Numbered from the stretch's first letter, positions 1 to 10,100 are shown. The stretch: 47,901 nt of DNA from Eubacterium sp. (GCA_024692605.1 JAILMQ010000027.1:1-47901); one strand, 5' to 3'. The notes: a model not told the origin generated them from the sequence alone. Numbers and translations are program-made.

Positions 1-190
1 CGTTTATTTTGATATTTGAACCGCTTACTGAATATGTGCCTAAAATACCTAGTTGTTCATAATATTTTTCCTTTTCTGTTACAGAATTAGACTTGGCCTG
101 TGTGTCTATTTTTGAAACAGAGAAGCAGCCAAGAAGGATTACTAATGTCAGGATAACAGAAAAGAGTTTTCTTAATCTAATACTGTTCAT
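1..190 (-). CDS. N-terminus of putative lipoprotein (partial, runs off window edge)
   Basis: Minus-strand ATG at 190 behind AGGAGG; MNSIRLRKLFSVILTLVILLGCFSVSK with lipobox-like LLGC; open to window start. Confidence 0.6.
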   Translation of the reverse strand, partial: MNSIRLRKLFSVILTLVILLGCFSVSKIDTQAKSNSVTEKEKYYEQLGILGTYSVSGSNIKIN

Positions 191-207
191 AATTTAACCT
201 CCTGTTA

Positions 208-1149
208 TTAATATTTCCAAAGTGTAAGATCGCCACCACTATATCTAGGAACAAAGTAGCTTGTTTTTTTTCTGGAACCATCTGCAAACTTTTGAACACA
301 TTTTAATTCTTTTGCACCGTGTTTTTTGAATATACTATAGGTCACAGAAGATTTATCGTATATGTTCTTATAGGAAATATATATGGAAGTATTCTTCTGA
401 AGAGAGTGGTTATAAACAACTCCTTCGGAGTAGTGTTCATTTTCTGTATAATACTGAGAAAGATTAATGTTCTTTCCGTTCTTAACTTTTTTTATTACAG
501 GTTTTCCGTTTGTTCCTGTAGTTACTACTATTATTCCTGTGATTTTATAACCCGGACTTGCAACAACCTTGAGGTTTCCACTGTCAGCAGAAACCTTTGT
601 ATTTGTTATTGTTTTGGTGGTAGCGACGCCCTTCTTATATGTAACGTTCTGCTTATAAACAACTTGCTTTCCGTAAGTTACCAGCTTATAAGGATTCTTA
701 TATGCCTGAGCAATAACGGTGTATTTATATTTCTTGCCATTTACCTTGAAGGAAATAACGAATTTACCTGCTTTTTTAGCTCTGTATCTGATTTCCCAGT
801 ATGGGATAGACTTATAGGTGTTTGTCTTATCATCCCATTTTCCGGTGGTGCTTTTAGATTCGATACTTACATCAAGAGCTTTTTTCTTGTTAACCTTAAT
901 GTTGGTAATTGTATCTGTTTCCTTTACCATATAAACATAAAACTTGTTGTGATCGTCAAGGCCACAGTAACCAATCTTATCATTTTTCCAGCTATCAGAA
1001 TCTTCATCGTATAGAGACTGATAACTGTTGGTGATGTAAACCTTGTCCTTGTGCGTTGCAGCTTCTACCTTAGAAGCCGGTACATTCAGTGAAAACGCAA
1101 TTGCAAGGGCTAGCAAAAGCGAAAACACTTTTTTGGATAACTTTTTCAT
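208..1149 (-). CDS. Secreted hypothetical protein, Lys/Tyr-rich
   Basis: Start taken at MKKLSKKVFSLLLALAIAFSLNVPASKVEAA (signal peptide) behind GAGGAG; ORF track start at 1179 is upstream of the SD. Confidence 0.75.
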   Translation of the reverse strand: MKKLSKKVFSLLLALAIAFSLNVPASKVEAATHKDKVYITNSYQSLYDEDSDSWKNDKIGYCGLDDHNKFYVYMVKETDTITNIKVNKKKALDVSIESKSTTGKWDDKTNTYKSIPYWEIRYRAKKAGKFVISFKVNGKKYKYTVIAQAYKNPYKLVTYGKQVVYKQNVTYKKGVATTKTITNTKVSADSGNLKVVASPGYKITGIIVVTTGTNGKPVIKKVKNGKNINLSQYYTENEHYSEGVVYNHSLQKNTSIYISYKNIYDKSSVTYSIFKKHGAKELKCVQKFADGSRKKTSYFVPRYSGGDLTLWKY

Positions 1150-1188
1150 TGCTTTTCTCCTCTCTTTTTGGTGTATCACACCTTATTA

Positions 1189-1223
1189 TAAAAATGATGC
1201 CATGGGGCAGTCCCCATGGCATC
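1189..1223 (-). terminator. Rho-independent terminator for the GH25 lysozyme gene
   Basis: Perfect 12-bp stem GATGCCATGGGG/CCCCATGGCATC (1196-1207/1212-1223), followed on the minus strand by ATTTTTAT. Confidence 0.75.
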
Positions 1224-1240
1224 ACCCATGAACTATTATA

Positions 1241-2848
1241 CTATTCTGACTTTTCGGTTACAATACCATTTTCATCTACTGTGTAGCCGTTTATGGTTGT
1301 ATTTCGCATAAGTCGTCCTGATGGATCGAAGTAGTAGGTCTGTCCATTTATTGATGTTGGACCTGTAGCTGCACTGCCGTTTGATGTGAGATAATAGTCG
1401 CAGCCATTATATCTTATCCATCTGTTCAAAAGAAGTACTCCGCCTCCTGAGAGGAAGTAAACTTTTCCTGATTGTCTGAGAATTCCTCGCTGAACATGTC
1501 CGGATTCATCCATGTAATAAATGTTTGAACCAACTCTGGTCCAGCCTCTGGCCATTCTTCCGTCTGAATTAAAGTAGTATCTTTCAGAACCATAATCCAG
1601 CCATCTGTTTTCATAACGGGCACCATCACTTCCAAGATAGAAAGTTCCATAAGGAAGAACCTTCCAACCGGTTTCTATATAACCCATATCATCAAAGTAA
1701 TATGATTTTCCGTTGATGTAAACCCATCTGTCTCTAGGATATGATCCCTTACCGTTATCGTACCAGATACCCATTGAGCTTTTTCTGAAGCCCTTTTTCT
1801 TTGAGTAGTAGGTTGAAGCGGCTCTTGTTCTGGAGGTTACTATTTTAGAAAAATCTCTGTAGCAGAAATCAATATCTACGCTGTTTACATCTATTCCATC
1901 CAACAGAAGAGTGCTTCCTGCCTGCCAGATATCTCTGGAGATGGCTTCATTATAAATATTGTTGTAGCGGGCAATCCATTTGTAGGTGCCCGGAAGTTTA
2001 TCTACATCGATAAAGTTAGTAGCCCAGTTTTCATTGCAGTAGATCATAGGTGTATAACCGGCAGCTCTTATCTCATCAAGAAAGGCTTTGGCTATCTTTG
2101 TGATCTTTGCTTTCCCCAAAGGTGCTACGGAATTATCTTCCATATCCAGAGCCACAGGATAATTAACTGTGTAGCCTCTCATCTGGTCGATTACCCATTT
2201 TGCATCACTTCTGGAAGCACTTTCGGATTTGGCTGTGCTGTAGAAGTATATACCTGTTTTGATTCCGGCAGCATGTGCCTTTATCATATTTCTCTGATAA
2301 TAAGGATCCACATTGTGGTTTCCGTGACCTACACGGATAAATGTGAATTTAATTCCCTGTCTTTTGGCTGCGCTCCAGTCCATACTTCCCTGATACTGAG
2401 ATACATCAATACCTTTTATGGAACCTGATTCATATTTGTTGTTAGGGATATATTCACCCATTGTATTGAAGTACATGTATCTTCCGTTTACGCGCTGCCA
2501 ACCTATGGTACGCATACCTACACGCCATGCTCCGTGTGAAGAAGGAGCAAAATAATAGGTATGGCCTTTAATTTTATGGAGACCCGTCAGCATGTATCCA
2601 CTTTTGTTGAAATAGTACCAGTTCATATTCAGATACATCCAGCGGCTTCTTACGAGACCGCTATCATCGTAGTACTGCATTTTGCCATTAGTACTTTTCC
2701 AACCTGCAGCATCTGATCTGAAACTGAAAGAGAATACCAGTATCATAAATGCTGCCAGAGTAAGTATCGCTTTTAATATTCTTTTTCTATTTACTAAAAT
2801 AATATCAACTTCCTTTCTGTAAAAATGAATTGACTTATAGATTAACAC
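1241..2848 (-). CDS. Secreted GH25 lysozyme with N- and C-terminal cell-wall-binding (WYYF/YYFD) repeats
   Basis: KGIDVSQYQGSMDW...IKFTFIRVGHG, VALDMED, GYTPMIYCNENW typical of GH25; multiple YYF-x-G-W repeats; start codon uncertain (see findings). Confidence 0.88.
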   Translation of the reverse strand: MLIYKSIHFYRKEVDIILVNRKRILKAILTLAAFMILVFSFSFRSDAAGWKSTNGKMQYYDDSGLVRSRWMYLNMNWYYFNKSGYMLTGLHKIKGHTYYFAPSSHGAWRVGMRTIGWQRVNGRYMYFNTMGEYIPNNKYESGSIKGIDVSQYQGSMDWSAAKRQGIKFTFIRVGHGNHNVDPYYQRNMIKAHAAGIKTGIYFYSTAKSESASRSDAKWVIDQMRGYTVNYPVALDMEDNSVAPLGKAKITKIAKAFLDEIRAAGYTPMIYCNENWATNFIDVDKLPGTYKWIARYNNIYNEAISRDIWQAGSTLLLDGIDVNSVDIDFCYRDFSKIVTSRTRAASTYYSKKKGFRKSSMGIWYDNGKGSYPRDRWVYINGKSYYFDDMGYIETGWKVLPYGTFYLGSDGARYENRWLDYGSERYYFNSDGRMARGWTRVGSNIYYMDESGHVQRGILRQSGKVYFLSGGGVLLLNRWIRYNGCDYYLTSNGSAATGPTSINGQTYYFDPSGRLMRNTTINGYTVDENGIVTEKSE

Positions 2849-2899
2849 ATTTGCCCTGAAGTGTCAAAAATGCAGGGACTCCGAAGGGCTCATAAAGAC

Positions 2900-2928
2900 T
2901 TGCATTTTTATTACGAAAATAGGATAAT
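2900..2928 (+). promoter_or_regulatory. Sigma-70-type promoter candidate for the YkgJ-family gene
   Basis: TTGCAT (2900-2905), 17-nt spacer, GATAAT (2923-2928). Confidence 0.45.
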
Positions 2929-2964
2929 GGCTTCATGTAATTTTACTGATTTATGGAGATTATT

Positions 2965-3804
2965 ATGCTCAGATACGAGGATTTGGATAAAATATCAGAT
3001 GGCAGGCTTTATCAGATAGATGATAAGGTGAAGGCAGGAACCGACGGCTGTGCCGGCTGCAGCAAATGTTGTGAATCGGATATGGGTAATACAATAGTGC
3101 TTACCCCTTACGACATATTTAGTATGACCTGTGGCTCTGGGAAGACCTTTGATGAACTTCTTACTAACTTTTACATAGAGTTATCCATGGTTGACGGATT
3201 AGTTCTTCCTAATCTTAAGATGGATAAGGGATGTCAGTTTCTAAAGGATGGAAGATGCTCTATTCATAGTTTCAGACCCGGGATATGCAGACTATTTCCC
3301 CTTGGGAGAATCTATAATGAAAAGGGCTTTGATTACATACTTCAGACAGGTGAATGTCCTGTAAAGGATAAGTCAGAGGTTACGGTCCGAGAGTGGCTGG
3401 GAATTGATGATATTACCAGAAATGATGCCTTTATAAATAAGTGGCACAGGTTTCTCATCTTTGAAAGGAAGAAGGTGAGTCTCATCCGTGAGATGGCGGA
3501 GCATGAGGCAAAACGTATTCTGGATATAAGTGAGTCTGATCTGGAAACCTATGCCGGAATAATTAAGGAAACAGATGCGCTGGAGCAGATAAAGGAAGCA
3601 GGTCATGAGGGTGATTACATTTCCGCATACAGAAAAGATAAGGCTGAGAGGATCCGGCAACAGGCAGAGACAGATGTGAAGGAAGTGATGAAAACTGTCC
3701 TTCGGATGATGTATATGGAAGGCTATGATTTTGAATCGGATTTTTATGCACAGTTTGATGAGAGATTGAAAAAGTGCTTCGGTGTTATCAGAAAATATAA
3801 CTAG
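2965..3804 (+). CDS. YkgJ family cysteine cluster protein
   Basis: GCAGCSKCC...DGRCSIHSFRPGICRLFPLGR; start at the second ATG, behind GGAGA (ORF track gives 2953). Confidence 0.85.
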   Translation: MLRYEDLDKISDGRLYQIDDKVKAGTDGCAGCSKCCESDMGNTIVLTPYDIFSMTCGSGKTFDELLTNFYIELSMVDGLVLPNLKMDKGCQFLKDGRCSIHSFRPGICRLFPLGRIYNEKGFDYILQTGECPVKDKSEVTVREWLGIDDITRNDAFINKWHRFLIFERKKVSLIREMAEHEAKRILDISESDLETYAGIIKETDALEQIKEAGHEGDYISAYRKDKAERIRQQAETDVKEVMKTVLRMMYMEGYDFESDFYAQFDERLKKCFGVIRKYN

Positions 3805-3819
3805 CAGGAAAGAAAAAAT

Positions 3820-4956
3820 ATGAAGAAATTAGTTGCAATGAGCGGCGGAGTGGATAGTTCTGTTGCGGCATATTTAATTAAAAAACAGGGAAATGAGCCC
3901 GTTGGCGTTACCATGATGCTGCATGATAATGACCTGGCATGTAAGGTGGGAACCCATAGCTGCTGTACCCCGGATGATATAGAAGATGCCAGAGTTGTAT
4001 CCTCTAATCTTGGGATTCCATTCCATGTGGTGAACTATCTGGAGGGCTTCAGAGAGAAGGTAATACATAAGTTTATAAAAACATATCTTGCGGGAGAAAC
4101 TCCTAATCCCTGTATAGACTGCAATCGCTATATGAAGTTCGGAAAGCTTTTTGAGATGGCAGAGGAAGAGGGGTGTGAAAAGGTAGTTACAGGACATTAT
4201 GCTACCGTTGAGCCGGATGACAAAACCGGAAGATACAGGCTGAAAAGATCTGTGGACAGAACAAAGGATCAGACCTATGTGCTTTATTTTCTGAATCAGG
4301 AGCAGCTTTCCAGGCTGGAATTTCCACTTGGCGTATATGAGAAGAATAATGTCAGAGAAATAGCAGATGAGATAGGCCTCATGGTGGCAACGAAGCATGA
4401 CAGCCAGGATATATGCTTTGTACCTGATGGGGATTATGCAGGCTACATAGAAAATGAAGGAAGAGATGAAGCTGAGAAGATACTTGGTGGTGATCCTATT
4501 CCGGGAAAGGGAGAATTCCTGGATATAGATGGAAAACTTCTGGGATATCATAAGGGGTATTTTCATTACACCATCGGACAGAGAAAGGGACTTGGTATTT
4601 CTGCAGAAAGACCTCTCTATGTGGTTGACATAATACCGGAACGGAATGAAGTTATCCTTGGTTCAAATGATGATCTTTTTACAAAAGAGGTTCATGCTAC
4701 ACAGTTTAATCTTATAAGCATGCCCGAAGAAGATAAGATTATCTCGGGGAAGAATGATGACAATGCAGATATAGTGTTAAAGGTATCGGCCAAGGTGAGA
4801 TACAGAGCGGTGGATACACCGGGTGTACTAACCTTGCATTCTGATGGTACGGCAGATATGCTTTTTGACGAACCTGTCAGGGCGGTAACCCCCGGTCAAA
4901 GTCTGGTAATCTATGATGGAGAGTATTGCCTTGGCGGAGGCATAATCAAATGCTGA
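3820..4956 (+). CDS. mnmA: tRNA-specific 2-thiouridylase MnmA
   Basis: MSGGVDSSVAAYLIKKQG, NPCIDCNRYMKFG, GHYA, SQDICFVPDGDY, FHYTIGQRKGLGI. Confidence 0.96.
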   Translation: MKKLVAMSGGVDSSVAAYLIKKQGNEPVGVTMMLHDNDLACKVGTHSCCTPDDIEDARVVSSNLGIPFHVVNYLEGFREKVIHKFIKTYLAGETPNPCIDCNRYMKFGKLFEMAEEEGCEKVVTGHYATVEPDDKTGRYRLKRSVDRTKDQTYVLYFLNQEQLSRLEFPLGVYEKNNVREIADEIGLMVATKHDSQDICFVPDGDYAGYIENEGRDEAEKILGGDPIPGKGEFLDIDGKLLGYHKGYFHYTIGQRKGLGISAERPLYVVDIIPERNEVILGSNDDLFTKEVHATQFNLISMPEEDKIISGKNDDNADIVLKVSAKVRYRAVDTPGVLTLHSDGTADMLFDEPVRAVTPGQSLVIYDGEYCLGGGIIKC

Positions 4957-4967
4957 TAAATACTGAT

Positions 4968-5005
4968 AAAGGACACTGAAAAAATCGGTGTCCTTTGTTT
5001 TTTAT
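4968..5005 (+). terminator. Rho-independent terminator downstream of mnmA
   Basis: AAAGGACAC...GTGTCCTTT stem (4968-4976/4988-4996) followed by GTTTTTTAT. Confidence 0.7.
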
Positions 5006-5009
5006 CCTA

Positions 5010-5039
5010 TTGTAATACATAATTAATGTGTGATATAAT
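5010..5039 (+). promoter_or_regulatory. Promoter candidate for the oxidoreductase operon
   Basis: TTGTAA (5010-5015), 18-nt spacer, TATAAT (5034-5039). Confidence 0.5.
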
Positions 5040-5071
5040 AACTCCGTGTGTTTTCTAGGAGGAAATGAAAA

Positions 5072-5644
5072 ATGAGTAAAGCTATTGAAATCAGATGGCA
5101 CGGTCGTGGAGGACAAGGTGCCAAGACTGCTGCACTGCTTCTGGCAGATGTTGCATTTAACACAGGAATGTATGTTCAGGGATTTCCGGAATATGGTCCT
5201 GAAAGAATGGGCGCCCCTATTACCGCCTATAACAGACTGAGTGATACAGAGATAAGAAATCACTCTAATATCTATAACCCTGATTATGTTGTGGTTGTTG
5301 ATGAAACACTTCTTCACAGTGTGGATGTCACATCAGGACTTAATAAGGATGGGGCTATAGTAATCAATACCCCTAAGAGTAAGGAAGAAATCATTCCAAT
5401 GCTTAAGGGCTACGAGGGAGAGGTTTACACCATAGATGCCCGTAAGATTTCTATGGAAACCCTTGGAAAATATTTCCCTAATTCACCTATGCTTGCAGCT
5501 ATAGTTAAAGTGTCAGGAATAATGACACAGCAGGATTTCCTTGAGCAGATGAGAGGATCCTATAATCATAAATTTGCTAAAAAGCCTGAAGTTATCGATG
5601 GAAACATGAAGGCTCTTGAGCGTGCATTTCAGGAGGTGAAATAA
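5072..5644 (+). CDS. porC: 2-oxoacid:ferredoxin oxidoreductase gamma subunit (pyruvate synthase-like)
   Basis: EIRWHGRGGQGAKTAALLLADVAFNTGMYVQGFPEYGPERMGAP. Confidence 0.9.
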   Translation: MSKAIEIRWHGRGGQGAKTAALLLADVAFNTGMYVQGFPEYGPERMGAPITAYNRLSDTEIRNHSNIYNPDYVVVVDETLLHSVDVTSGLNKDGAIVINTPKSKEEIIPMLKGYEGEVYTIDARKISMETLGKYFPNSPMLAAIVKVSGIMTQQDFLEQMRGSYNHKFAKKPEVIDGNMKALERAFQEVK

Positions 5645-5958
5645 TGGCTAATAAAGAAAGACTTGATATAACAGTTTTAACAGAGACTGCACCTTATCAG
5701 GATATTACTCCGGGAAATGCAGTATATGGTGGCGGTGGCGCCAGAAGCTTTAACACAGGTGAGTGGAGAACTCAGACTCCTGTTATTGACTGGGACAAAT
5801 GTGTTCAGTGCCTTCTTTGTGCTCCAATGTGTCCTGATTCATCAATTCCTGTAAAGGATGGTAAGAGACTGGACTTTGATCTGGAACACTGCAAGGGTTG
5901 TGGAATATGCGTAGGATGTTGTTCCTTCGGTGCTATTACAATGAAGGAGGGACTGTAA
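5644..5958 (+). CDS. porD: 2-oxoacid:ferredoxin oxidoreductase delta subunit, 2x[4Fe-4S]
   Basis: CVQCLLCAPMCPDSSI and CKGCGICVGCCSFGAI; overlaps the preceding stop. Confidence 0.9.
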   Translation: MANKERLDITVLTETAPYQDITPGNAVYGGGGARSFNTGEWRTQTPVIDWDKCVQCLLCAPMCPDSSIPVKDGKRLDFDLEHCKGCGICVGCCSFGAITMKEGL

Positions 5959-5959
5959 A

Positions 5960-7393
5960 ATGGCTTCAAAAGAAAAGAATCTTAATGCAGAAGAGCAGGC
6001 AATGCAGGCTATCGATGCAGTTAATATGAATCAGACTCCAAGTGTAGAGAGTCCATTCGATGTTGAATATAAAGCAGATAAAAAGAAGAGGGATGGTTCA
6101 AAGACCAAGGGAACAGCTTTAAAGAAGAGAGACAGAATGTCTGGTAATGAGGCTGTTGCACTTGCTATAAAGCAGGTTAATCCTGATGTTATGCCGGCTT
6201 TCCCTATTACTCCTTCAACAGAACTTCCTCAGATGGTTTCAACTTATATATCTAATGGGGAAATTGATACAGAGTTCATTCCTGTTGAATCTGAGCACAG
6301 CTCAATGAGTGCAGCTATCGGTGCTTCAGCAGCAGGTGCAAGAGCACTTACTGCAACTTCATCAGCAGGTCTCGCATTTATGTGGGAAGAACTATATATA
6401 GCAGCTTCTGACAGACTTCCACTGGTTCTCTGTCTTGTAAACAGAACACTTACAGGACCACTTAATATAAACTGTGATCATTCAGACAGTATGGGAGCAA
6501 GAGATAGTGGATGGCTTCAGGTTTATGCTGAAACCAATGAAGAAGCATATGATAACTTCATTATGGCTTACCGTGTTACTGAGCATCCGGATGTAAGACT
6601 TCCGATGATGGTTTGTTATGACGGCTTCATCACAAGTCATGCCGTAATGAATATTGAGACTATTGATACAGCATCAGTAAGAGAATTTGTAGGCGAATAT
6701 GAGCCTGATAATTTCCTTCTGAATAAGGATATGCCTATGGCCGTTGGTCCATATGCTAATTCACCATTTTACATGGAAACAAAATACAATCAGAGAAATG
6801 CAATGAAGAATGCTAAAAAAGTAATTCTTGATGTATGTGCTGAATACGAAAAGGTTTCAGGACGTAAGTATTCTCTTTTTGAAGAATATAGAATGGAAGA
6901 TGCAAAGTATGCCATAGTTATTATGGGATCAGCCGCAGGTCAGACCAAGGATGCAGTGGATAAGCTCCGTGAGTATGGTATCCACGTTGGTATGATAAAG
7001 GTCCGTGTTTTCAGACCTTTCCCTGGAGAAGAACTTGCCCAGGCACTTAAGCATTGTCTGTCTGTAGCTATTATGGACAGAGCAGAGAGCTTCTCAGGAA
7101 TGGGTGGCCCTCTTGGAAGTGAGCTTAAGGCAGCAATGTTCGATGCGGGACTTGATATACCGGTTGTTAACTATTTCTACGGTCTTGGTGGACGTGATTA
7201 CACTGTTACCGAAGCAAGAGATGTTTTCAAGGATATTCGTGAGATAGTAAGACGTGGTGCTGAACCTGTACAGTTTAAATATATCGGCCTTAGAGACAGA
7301 AATGCAAATAAGCCGGAGGATATATTTGAATTCAAGGGACCGGATCAGATGGATATCAGAGTATCCGGCGACGGCGTAAAGATTTCAGAATAA
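5960..7393 (+). CDS. porA: 2-oxoacid:ferredoxin oxidoreductase alpha subunit
   Basis: MSGNEAVALAIKQVNPDVMPAFPITPSTELPQ, EHSSMSAAIGASAAGARALTATSSAGLAFMWEE. Confidence 0.92.
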   Translation: MASKEKNLNAEEQAMQAIDAVNMNQTPSVESPFDVEYKADKKKRDGSKTKGTALKKRDRMSGNEAVALAIKQVNPDVMPAFPITPSTELPQMVSTYISNGEIDTEFIPVESEHSSMSAAIGASAAGARALTATSSAGLAFMWEELYIAASDRLPLVLCLVNRTLTGPLNINCDHSDSMGARDSGWLQVYAETNEEAYDNFIMAYRVTEHPDVRLPMMVCYDGFITSHAVMNIETIDTASVREFVGEYEPDNFLLNKDMPMAVGPYANSPFYMETKYNQRNAMKNAKKVILDVCAEYEKVSGRKYSLFEEYRMEDAKYAIVIMGSAAGQTKDAVDKLREYGIHVGMIKVRVFRPFPGEELAQALKHCLSVAIMDRAESFSGMGGPLGSELKAAMFDAGLDIPVVNYFYGLGGRDYTVTEARDVFKDIREIVRRGAEPVQFKYIGLRDRNANKPEDIFEFKGPDQMDIRVSGDGVKISE

Positions 7394-7432
7394 TTGTTTT
7401 ATTAATTTATTAGAAATAAGGAAGCGAAAGAA

Positions 7433-8368
7433 ATGGCATATAATTTAAAAGAAGTAATGAATAAACCGGAGAGACTTACTCCGGGACACAGACTCTGTGC
7501 TGGCTGTGGTGCGGCTATTACCGTAAGAACAGTTCTCAGAGCTTTAAAGGAAGAGGATAAAGCTGTTATAGGAAATGCAACCGGTTGTCTTGAGGTTTCC
7601 TCCTACTTATATCCTTATACAGCTTACGAAGACAGTTATATTCATAATGCATTTGCCTGTGCCGGTGCCACTCTTGCCGGAGTTGAAACAGCTTATAATG
7701 CATTGAAAAAGAGAGGGCGTATAGACGAAGATACAACCTATAAATTCATAACCTTTGGTGGTGATGGTGGTACATATGATATCGGTTTCCAGTCCCTTTC
7801 CGGTGCAATGGAAAGAGGACATGACATGGTTTATGTATGCTACGATAATGGTGCTTACATGAATACTGGTATTCAGAGATCATCAGCAACACCAAGATTT
7901 GCAGATACAACAACCACACCTGTTGGTTCCGTAAGTACAGGTAAGGTACAGTCACGTAAGGATCTTGCAGCTATCATGGCAGCTCACAACATTCCTTATG
8001 TTGGACAGTCAACCTTTACATCAGGAATGAAGGACCTTTATGAGAAGGCTGAGAAGGCCATCTACACACCAGGTGCTGCATTCTTAAATGTAATGGCTCC
8101 ATGTCCAAGAGGATGGAGATTCGATGCTGCTGATATGGCAAAGATCTGTAAGCTTGCAGTAGACACCTGTTACTGGCCTCTTTTTGAGGTTGTGGATGGT
8201 AAGTGGGTTCTCACTTATAAACCAAAGGAAAAGCTTCCGATCGAAGACTTCCTCAAACCTCAGGGCAGATTTAAGCATCTCTTTAAACCTGGAAATGAAA
8301 ATCTTCTTGAACAGTTCCAGGAAGAAGTAGATAAAAGATGGGAAGAATTATTAAATAAATGCGAATGA
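7433..8368 (+). CDS. porB: 2-oxoacid:ferredoxin oxidoreductase beta subunit (TPP-binding)
   Basis: GHRLCAGCGAAITVRTVLRA, ATGCLEVSS, GGDGGTYDIGFQSLSGAMERGHD, YDNGAYMNTGIQRSSATP. Confidence 0.93.
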   Translation: MAYNLKEVMNKPERLTPGHRLCAGCGAAITVRTVLRALKEEDKAVIGNATGCLEVSSYLYPYTAYEDSYIHNAFACAGATLAGVETAYNALKKRGRIDEDTTYKFITFGGDGGTYDIGFQSLSGAMERGHDMVYVCYDNGAYMNTGIQRSSATPRFADTTTTPVGSVSTGKVQSRKDLAAIMAAHNIPYVGQSTFTSGMKDLYEKAEKAIYTPGAAFLNVMAPCPRGWRFDAADMAKICKLAVDTCYWPLFEVVDGKWVLTYKPKEKLPIEDFLKPQGRFKHLFKPGNENLLEQFQEEVDKRWEELLNKCE

Positions 8369-8378
8369 GATGATATAA

Positions 8379-10070
8379 ATGATCACAAAAGACGTTAAAG
8401 CAATGATCTCCTATGCCTTTTCTTATGCAGATGAGATAGGATGGAAAAAAAACGGAACATATCCCAGAGACGCAAAGCTTACTCTTCGTAACCAGGTGAA
8501 GGATGATATGCTGGTTTTTCTGGGGTATATATATGATGAGGATAGCAGTGATCCGGATCGGCAGATTGCATTTTTGAATGACAGTCTGCAGATCGTTATA
8601 AATTATCAGAATTTTATGCGTTTCCGTGAGGATAAATGCAGCAGTTCTGATATCCTTAACAGAGTTCCACTTTCATTGCAGTATTTTGTCAGAGACGATA
8701 CGTCGCCATATTCCAGAAGAGGGGGATATGGGATTTCGTTATCCAAATATCTGGTCAATACATTTAACGATGTTGGATGCTATTTTATATCTTTTGGCGG
8801 AATCAGTAATTACGAACAGGAAAGACTTTCGAATTACATAGGAATGCTAAATAACTATCTTAACGAAAATGGTCTTATGGATCCGGGGACAAGTTATAGA
8901 TTCAGGGAGAGTCAGGCTGAAAGAGACCGTGAATATGAAAGGCTCAAAGAAAGATACCGGGCTGCCCATGAAAAACCCATCAGAAATAATGATGGTGGCA
9001 TTTTTGGATTTATGGCGAGTCCGCCTAAGAAAAAGGATAGTTTTACTCCATATACATCCTCCCAGGCTGATCTTGATGTGGCCAAAATGATGCATGATTA
9101 TAAGCAGAAAAATGCTGACAGAGGAATAGTATTTGATGATTCCATGCTTCATAGTACGCCTTCGGGAAATGTAGATACCAGTATGGGAATGAGCGGAAAT
9201 GAAGCAGTTTCCGGTATGCAGGAAGCTAACGAGAGTACTGAAAACAGAGAGTCAAACTCCACAGAAACGCTTGACATGCTGATGGATGAACTTAATTCCC
9301 TGATAGGCCTGAGTGAAGTAAAGAAAAGTCTGAATAATCTTATAAATCTTGTAAAAGTTAAAAAGATGCGTGAGGATATGGGGCTTAAGACTCCTGATAT
9401 GTCTCTTCATCTTGTGTTTTCAGGTAATCCGGGAACAGGTAAAACCACAGTTGCCAGACTTCTGGCAAAGATTTATCACCTGCTTGGCGTAGTCAGCAAA
9501 GGTCAGCTGGTAGAGGTGGACAGAGCGGGACTTGTGGAAGGATATGTTGGACAGACTGCAATAAAGACTGCAGAAGTTTGTGACTCGGCTAAAGGAGGCG
9601 TGCTTTTTATTGATGAGGCATATACTCTTACACAGTCAGAGGGTAAGGACTTTGGCCAGGAGGCAGTTGATACTATCCTTAAAAGGATGGAGGATGACAG
9701 AAAAGATCTTATCGTAATTGCTGCAGGCTACACAAAGCAGATGAAAGATTTTGTAGAGTCAAATCCGGGACTTAAATCAAGATTTAATAAATTTATAGAA
9801 TTTCCTGATTATTCAGGAGAGGAGCTTTTTGATATATTTCACTCGATGACAGACAGTCAGGATTATGTAATGAATGGCGAAGCTGAGAGGTTTGTTCGCG
9901 TATATTTACGGGATATGGCTGAAAGTGAAGATGATAATTTTGCAAATGCAAGAGAAGTTCGAAACTATTTTGAAAGGTGCGTCGAAAGACAAGCCAGCAG
10001 AGTGATAAATGAACCCAGTATTGATGCTAATAGCCTTACAACTCTTAAAATAGAAGATGTTACAGAGTAA
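8379..10070 (+). CDS. AAA+ ATPase, CbbX/SpoVK-like, with unassigned ~290-aa N-terminal region
   Basis: LIGLSEVKKSL, FSGNPGTGKTTVARLLAKIY (Walker A), GGVLFIDEAYTL (Walker B), NPGLKSRFNKFIEFPDYS. Confidence 0.88.
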   Translation: MITKDVKAMISYAFSYADEIGWKKNGTYPRDAKLTLRNQVKDDMLVFLGYIYDEDSSDPDRQIAFLNDSLQIVINYQNFMRFREDKCSSSDILNRVPLSLQYFVRDDTSPYSRRGGYGISLSKYLVNTFNDVGCYFISFGGISNYEQERLSNYIGMLNNYLNENGLMDPGTSYRFRESQAERDREYERLKERYRAAHEKPIRNNDGGIFGFMASPPKKKDSFTPYTSSQADLDVAKMMHDYKQKNADRGIVFDDSMLHSTPSGNVDTSMGMSGNEAVSGMQEANESTENRESNSTETLDMLMDELNSLIGLSEVKKSLNNLINLVKVKKMREDMGLKTPDMSLHLVFSGNPGTGKTTVARLLAKIYHLLGVVSKGQLVEVDRAGLVEGYVGQTAIKTAEVCDSAKGGVLFIDEAYTLTQSEGKDFGQEAVDTILKRMEDDRKDLIVIAAGYTKQMKDFVESNPGLKSRFNKFIEFPDYSGEELFDIFHSMTDSQDYVMNGEAERFVRVYLRDMAESEDDNFANAREVRNYFERCVERQASRVINEPSIDANSLTTLKIEDVTE

Positions 10071-10100
10071 TATATACCTTTGAAATACAAGGGGGTATTG

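Noticed and set aside
319-1014. 231-aa plus-strand ORF opposite the secreted protein
   Set aside because: Antisense to a gene with signal peptide and SD; Cys/Tyr/Phe-rich composition typical of reverse-frame artefacts. The same applies to other antisense ORFs (e.g. 3874-4566, 33093-33818, 38928-39515).
2866-2909. AAAAATGCA/TGCATTTTT inverted repeat as a terminator
   Set aside because: It lies between divergent starts with a long loop, so no upstream gene would use it; it overlaps the promoter candidate instead.
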